From a bacterium SCSIO 12741 (GTDB lineage: Bacteria > Bacteroidota > Bacteroidia > Flavobacteriales_G > Salibacteraceae), in the NCBI GenBank assembly GCA_024398055.1, contig CP073749.1:3410594-3474593 (forward strand): a DNA stretch of 64,000 nt. Direction: 5' to 3'. Within the stretch, counting starts at the first letter, position 1. Every line of letters starts with the position of its first letter. Of this stretch, positions 60,290 to 64,000 are shown one piece after another. The translations under genes and the position numbers were made by a program. The notes under the pieces were generated by a model. It was not told the origin of the DNA and made no database searches. It saw only the letters and a program-made list of their open reading frames with translations.

Positions 60290-61581
60290 TTAATGCTGAT
60301 TTTCTCCCAGAAAACCTCTCCCAAATCGTTTTTGATTTGGATTAGATAAGTACCGGATGGTAGCTCGGAAACAGTGAAGGAAAGTTTTGCAGCGTTTTTT
60401 CCCTGAAATTGAATCATTCGCTCCAGGTTGAGGTTGTAGATTTCTACATCTTTAATGTTCCCCTTTCCCACGTGAACGGTTATCAAGTCATTCGCTGGAT
60501 TGGGATATAGGTTTAAATCGCCTGAGGTCTTAGAAGTGTTGATATGGTTGGTTTGGGCACAATTGTCCAAGTGTCGTTTTAGGAATTCGTTTTGTGTTTC
60601 TCCTTGTGTAGTGTTGATGGAAAGAGCTGGGATGTTGGCTTTTACTTCCGAGAGATTAGCCGCGATAGCGGCCTGCTGAATTTCGCGTCCATGAAAAGGG
60701 TGGTGAAACAAATCGTCGCTTGGATGCACGGCAGTTGAGGGGCTACTCATGTAGATCGGAGCATCATCTGCTGATAGGTGAAAAAGCATGTCTACCTCTT
60801 GCCGGTATTGAATCAATGCTGGATCGTGCAGAATTTGCCGCGCTGAATCATATCCACCGTAGAAATTGGAGCCTCGGTTAAATCCCAAGTGATTTTCAAT
60901 ACTGTCCAGGGTAAAGGTGGTGCCTTGCCCATCGAAATTTTGGTAGACCTGAGTTTCCCATTTGTACAAATCGTAAGTAGCCTGGCTACCGTTAAGAGCC
61001 GTTGCACAAACCCGTGTGGAGTTTTGCAAAACCGGATCAGTGGCACCCGCTTCAGCCATATCGGATCGTGTACCCAACCAAAAGCTGGTACCCGCTCCTG
61101 CGGAACTGCCTTTTAAGGCGATTTTTTTCGGATCAATAAAGAGATCGTTTGAGTAGTGTCGGATGAATTGTAACCCTCGTTTTGAATCGTTGAGGCATTT
61201 AATTACCCCTTCATTATCAGCCTGAGTTGTTTCCAGTAAACGGTATCCCATACTGGCATAGGCGATCCCATTTTCCAAAAAGTACTTGATGTCTGCTCGC
61301 AGGGTTGCATTATTGAGAACCTGATCCGGAGATCCTCCGGTAAACCCACCGCCATGAATAAAAATCACTAATGGATAGGTACCCGTGGTATCCGGCAAGA
61401 AGAGATGAAACACCTGTTTGTTCTGATCCACATTATCATATTCCACATCCAAGGCGTAAACCGGATTGGCCGAGTTGATCCCAAAGCTGGAAGGTATCGG
61501 TGCGAAATTGGGTTGAACTTGGGCTGCAGCCAATGCAGTCAGCAGCATTAAAAACAATGATATATAGATGTATTTCAACAT
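60286..61581 (-). CDS. Secreted alpha/beta hydrolase with type A T9SS sorting domain
   Basis: 431 residues from the ATG at 61581. Signal peptide MLKYIYISLFLMLLTALAAAQ. The fold is an alpha/beta hydrolase: FIHGGGFTGGSPD (oxyanion), nucleophile in LKGSSAGAGTSFW (GxSxG), a Cys-bearing DCNA-type insert, and His in HHPFHGREIQQ. Relatives are carboxylesterases. The sorting domain (about 362-431: LNLYPNPANDLITVHVGKG and LPSGTYLIQIKND) sends it to the surface. It overlaps the serine hydrolase gene, so both hydrolases are made together. Confidence 0.87.
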   Translation of the reverse strand: MLKYIYISLFLMLLTALAAAQVQPNFAPIPSSFGINSANPVYALDVEYDNVDQNKQVFHLFLPDTTGTYPLVIFIHGGGFTGGSPDQVLNNATLRADIKYFLENGIAYASMGYRLLETTQADNEGVIKCLNDSKRGLQFIRHYSNDLFIDPKKIALKGSSAGAGTSFWLGTRSDMAEAGATDPVLQNSTRVCATALNGSQATYDLYKWETQVYQNFDGQGTTFTLDSIENHLGFNRGSNFYGGYDSARQILHDPALIQYRQEVDMLFHLSADDAPIYMSSPSTAVHPSDDLFHHPFHGREIQQAAIAANLSEVKANIPALSINTTQGETQNEFLKRHLDNCAQTNHINTSKTSGDLNLYPNPANDLITVHVGKGNIKDVEIYNLNLERMIQFQGKNAAKLSFTVSELPSGTYLIQIKNDLGEVFWEKISIK

Positions 61582-61585
61582 TTGA

Positions 61586-62131
61586 TCAATCAATATTCCC
61601 GCTCAAAACTATCCTGTCAACTAATTCGCTCAATCGAAAATCAGGCTTGACATTAATAATATGGTTATGCTCAAACAAGTAATCACAAACTTCTTGATGT
61701 TGTTCTAAAATCAATTTTACATTTTTCGGCAGCTCTTTGCTATAGTAGGGTGGATTCTCAGGCATAAAGTTAATGCCAATTATTGATGACTCTTTGAACA
61801 TCCTATCGGATTTTAGTAGTTTGATTTGCCCTATTGTTCTTGGGTATCCAAGTAAGAGGAATGTTTCAGGTTTTGAAGCAGCTAATTTGGATTTTAATAG
61901 ATCTAAAACCAGAGTGTTAGGTAATATTTCTCCAAGTTCCAATCTATTCTTTATCCGTTGGGCCAAAGAAGAATTGGTCAGTAATTCATCTGTTAGCACC
62001 TCATTTATAGGTATGATCGAAATGTTCAATTTATGAGCCAATTGTTTGCCTAATTCTAAATGGGACGGAGAGGGTGCTCCCAGAATTAGGAAAACCTTTT
62101 TAGCCCTATATCCTAAATGATCAATACCCAT
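61586..62131 (-). CDS. Degenerate adenylate kinase-like protein
   Basis: 181 residues from the ATG at 62131. The order of an adenylate kinase is kept: a P-loop position, then GEILPNTLVLDLLKSKL and LLGYPRTIGQIKLL (the GxPR segment). But the Walker A reads GAPSPSHLELGKQL, without the GKG(T/S) of active enzymes, and the LID domain is very short. This argues for a catalytically dead or divergent relative that may only bind nucleotides. It overlaps its upstream neighbour by 11 bp. Confidence 0.7.
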   Translation of the reverse strand: MGIDHLGYRAKKVFLILGAPSPSHLELGKQLAHKLNISIIPINEVLTDELLTNSSLAQRIKNRLELGEILPNTLVLDLLKSKLAASKPETFLLLGYPRTIGQIKLLKSDRMFKESSIIGINFMPENPPYYSKELPKNVKLILEQHQEVCDYLFEHNHIINVKPDFRLSELVDRIVLSGNID

Positions 62132-62774
62132 ACTCGTCAAACGTGCGATAATCCAAATATCGTGGAAAGCCCGTATTTTCGATAGAATCGGTTTTGATTA
62201 CAATCCACTCTCCATTTTCGAATTTTCGAGAAATTCTCTCAGATCCATAAACATCGATTCCGTAAAAGGGAATCAGGCTATCCGATTTTACATGAAGAAA
62301 GTACTGTGAGGTTCCACCATGAAAGGCCCAACTATCTATACAGTTGATCACTGAATTATACGTTAAATTGGGATAGTCTTCCGAATTTTTGATATGGATG
62401 AAGGTGGATTTTTCGGGATCAAAAAGAAGTAAGGTTCTCACTGTATTGGACCCACGAGCGGCGATCATAGAAACAAAACTATAATCCGGATAACCATCAC
62501 CGTTGTAATCATAAACTTCAGGGTCACAGCTTCTCACCGGGTCCTTATCCACAACAAAATGAGCTACACGGTCTCCAGACAAAGTGGACTTGAAAAACTG
62601 AACCTGCACCTGGTGATCGTCGCTTTCAGAAACGATTCGAACAAGGTGAACAATGAACATTTCTCCTGATTGCGTTACGATGGTGTCCAAATAGGTTTCA
62701 TTGTACTCCTTGAATTGCCCAAAACAGAGAGTCGATGGTAGTAAAAAGAGAAGTAGAAGAATGGATCGGCTCAT
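62121..62774 (-). CDS. Secreted XAC2610-like protein of unknown function
   Basis: 217 residues from the ATG at 62774. Signal peptide MSRSILLLLFLLPSTLCFGQ. The segments VYDYNGDGYPDYSF (calcium-binding-like) and TLLLFDPEKSTFIHI are typical of the XAC2610 family, a beta-propeller-like periplasmic group often containing FG-GAP-like repeats. It overlaps the adenylate kinase-like gene (GAGTATGGGTATTGA). No enzymatic role known. Confidence 0.7.
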   Translation of the reverse strand: MSRSILLLLFLLPSTLCFGQFKEYNETYLDTIVTQSGEMFIVHLVRIVSESDDHQVQVQFFKSTLSGDRVAHFVVDKDPVRSCDPEVYDYNGDGYPDYSFVSMIAARGSNTVRTLLLFDPEKSTFIHIKNSEDYPNLTYNSVINCIDSWAFHGGTSQYFLHVKSDSLIPFYGIDVYGSERISRKFENGEWIVIKTDSIENTGFPRYLDYRTFDEYGY

Positions 62775-62867
62775 ATATGATTGATATTCTCCGAAGATAT
62801 AAACTCCAATTTGGCGCACAGCTAATTTTTTGGGATTAGTGAAGCGCCATTAATACTTATGGAATAA

Positions 62868-62895
62868 AAAAAGCATCCCCGAAGGAATGCTTTTT
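62868..62895 (-). terminator. Rho-independent terminator after the amidinotransferase gene
   Basis: A stem AAAAAGCATCCC / GGAATGCTTTTT (one mismatch) around CGAA, 28 nt after the amidinotransferase stop, with A/T-rich ends in the minus direction. Confidence 0.8.
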
Positions 62896-62922
62896 CTCAT
62901 CAGCTGCTATATCGATTTGATT

Positions 62923-63936
62923 TCAACCTTCTCTTACCAGTGGTCCATGGCTGCATCGCATTCCACCTCCCGTTAAGTGATTGGTTTCAGTCATATCGGT
63001 ATACACGATTTCCACGCCTTTTTGGGCTACTTTGTCTCCAACGTGCTCAAATTCAGTAGACATGGCATACACACCATGGCCAAGAGGTAAACCGTTGCAG
63101 GCATCAATTTTGGCCTCCTCAATGGTCACATCCACCAGGTCCCAATTTTTGATAAGCTCAGGTAACCCCTTGGGGAAAGCGTCCTTGCAAACTAAGGCCA
63201 CTCCCTCTTTTGGTGCTGAAAAACAACAGTCCAGATGCATGACTTCTGGGCTGTACTCAACGAAATGAACTTTCCAGCCTTCGGATTTGAGAATGGAGGC
63301 AAGCCATTTCAATCCGAGTAGGTTGGAATCCACTCCGTTGTATCCCAATAAAACATTTTTATTCCCAAGAGGGAATACATCTCCACCGGTTAGGAAGGGA
63401 CCTTTACCTCCATCTTTAGAACTTGAATCAGGCATAGAGGTTGGCATGCTAATCCACTTAGCATTGGAGCCTAAAACACGTTCTTCCATAATATGGCGGT
63501 AGCCGAATACATCTTTTCTTCGGTTGGGTACTCGGTTCGAACCTTCAATCACCAGGTTTCCGACCACAATGAGTGGATCTTTGGTAAAAATGGATCCTAC
63601 GCCTTTTTGTAAGTAACCCTGGTAGTTCAACTCATCTTCATTGAGCAATCTGGGGCGGTAAACTTTAACTCCTCGGCTTTCCAGAAGCTTTACCCAGTTT
63701 TCTACCTCAAGGCACATTTTATCGTAGCGCTCCTTGTTAGCCTGTTCAAAGGTTTTGTTTTCGTTATCCATAAAGATGCTGCGCTCGGCTTCATCAAAAA
63801 TGTTTAACCGGTCTTTGAACAAGGGTATCATCGTTGGATAGGTCATTTGCTCGGGCCTTCCTATGATAACTTCCTTGAGTTCACCCCATTCATTTCCAAC
63901 CCAAATGTCGGGTCTTGGTTCTAGGTTTAAATGCAT
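62923..63936 (-). CDS. Amidinotransferase-family protein
   Basis: 337 residues, no signal peptide. Guanidine-modifying superfamily motifs: WGELKEVIIGRP near the start, LTGGDVFPLG, MHLDCCFSAP (His-x-Asp) and the nucleophile Cys in TGGGMRCSHGPL. This matches glycine/inosamine-type amidinotransferases and related arginine-dependent enzymes that move or hydrolyse an amidino group. Which acceptor is used is unknown. It is expressed alone, with its own terminator, and is about 34 kb from the exported agmatine deiminase-like gene. Confidence 0.88.
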   Translation of the reverse strand: MHLNLEPRPDIWVGNEWGELKEVIIGRPEQMTYPTMIPLFKDRLNIFDEAERSIFMDNENKTFEQANKERYDKMCLEVENWVKLLESRGVKVYRPRLLNEDELNYQGYLQKGVGSIFTKDPLIVVGNLVIEGSNRVPNRRKDVFGYRHIMEERVLGSNAKWISMPTSMPDSSSKDGGKGPFLTGGDVFPLGNKNVLLGYNGVDSNLLGLKWLASILKSEGWKVHFVEYSPEVMHLDCCFSAPKEGVALVCKDAFPKGLPELIKNWDLVDVTIEEAKIDACNGLPLGHGVYAMSTEFEHVGDKVAQKGVEIVYTDMTETNHLTGGGMRCSHGPLVREG

Positions 63937-64000
63937 ACTTGAATAAGGATTTAATTAGTCAATTTCTCTGCGGATAACAGAGATTTTACAGCGAATTCCA
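63937..64000 (-). promoter_or_regulatory. Upstream region of the amidinotransferase gene
   Basis: The 64 bases before the ATG are AT-rich on the minus strand; no perfect TAnnTTTG was found and the rest of the promoter may lie outside the window. Confidence 0.3.

Noticed and set aside
1-64000. CRISPR, tRNA, rRNA, prophage, insertion sequence or known anti-phage system
   Set aside because: No direct repeats with regular spacers, no cloverleaf-like sequence recognised, no transposase, integrase or defence gene seen in any frame.

Overview
The window looks like chromosomal DNA of a marine-type, probably gliding or type IX secreting member of the Bacteroidota (Flavobacteriales/Cryomorphaceae-like; the order is inference). 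Evidence: several proteins end in type A T9SS sorting domains, there is a giant PKD-repeat protein with a CHU_C (type B) C-terminal domain next to a PorP/SprF protein, lipoproteins have SC[KQ] lipoboxes, Shine-Dalgarno sequences are poor, and ten genes carry a perfect Bacteroidota -7 element TAnnTTTG 11-38 nt before their start. No rRNA, tRNA, CRISPR array, insertion sequence, prophage or known defence system was seen.

Layout. 0-6.5 kb: 5' part of a TonB-dependent receptor, DNA polymerase III delta (holA), secreted proteins of unknown function and an SRPBCC protein. 6.5-17.8 kb, plus strand: envelope and secretion block with an M23/LysM peptidase, a T9SS-secreted S8 protease coupled to a di-haem cytochrome c peroxidase, the ~1,856-residue PKD adhesin (frameshifted before its secretion domain) and its PorP/SprF partner. 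17.8-63.9 kb: almost entirely minus strand (only four plus-strand genes), built of small accessory modules. One-component regulators (four AraC, two Crp/Fnr, one HxlR, one Fur-like) sit beside oxidoreductases (SDR, NmrA-like, HTATIP2-like, DODA-type, TrxR-like), VOC proteins, GNAT acetyltransferases, DJ-1/PfpI proteins and membrane proteins of unknown function. A Fur-like regulator at 57.8 kb diverges from a run of metal-flavoured genes (TrxR-like flavoprotein, HMA-like protein, HExxH protein, Cys-rich zinc-ribbon protein). The right end holds a serine hydrolase, an alpha/beta hydrolase with T9SS tail, a degenerate adenylate kinase-like protein and an amidinotransferase.

The most consequential observation is technical and biological at once. 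Five genes (PKD adhesin, a VOC protein, a propeller lipoprotein, a tandem DJ-1 protein, a beta-lactamase-family hydrolase) are each broken by exactly one missing base, at or next to a homopolymer run, and each is restored by adding one base. Five events of the same sign point to systematic homopolymer under-calling rather than five pseudogenes; if the sequence is right, they would be phase-variable or frameshift-regulated surface and redox genes. The best biological leads are a degenerate heptamer (SAATYTY) tandem-repeat family in three intergenic regions, paired 15-bp palindromes in the Fur-like divergent promoter, a nested palindrome at 26.15 kb, an SDR lacking its catalytic tyrosine, and a lipoprotein-type peptidylarginine/agmatine deiminase.
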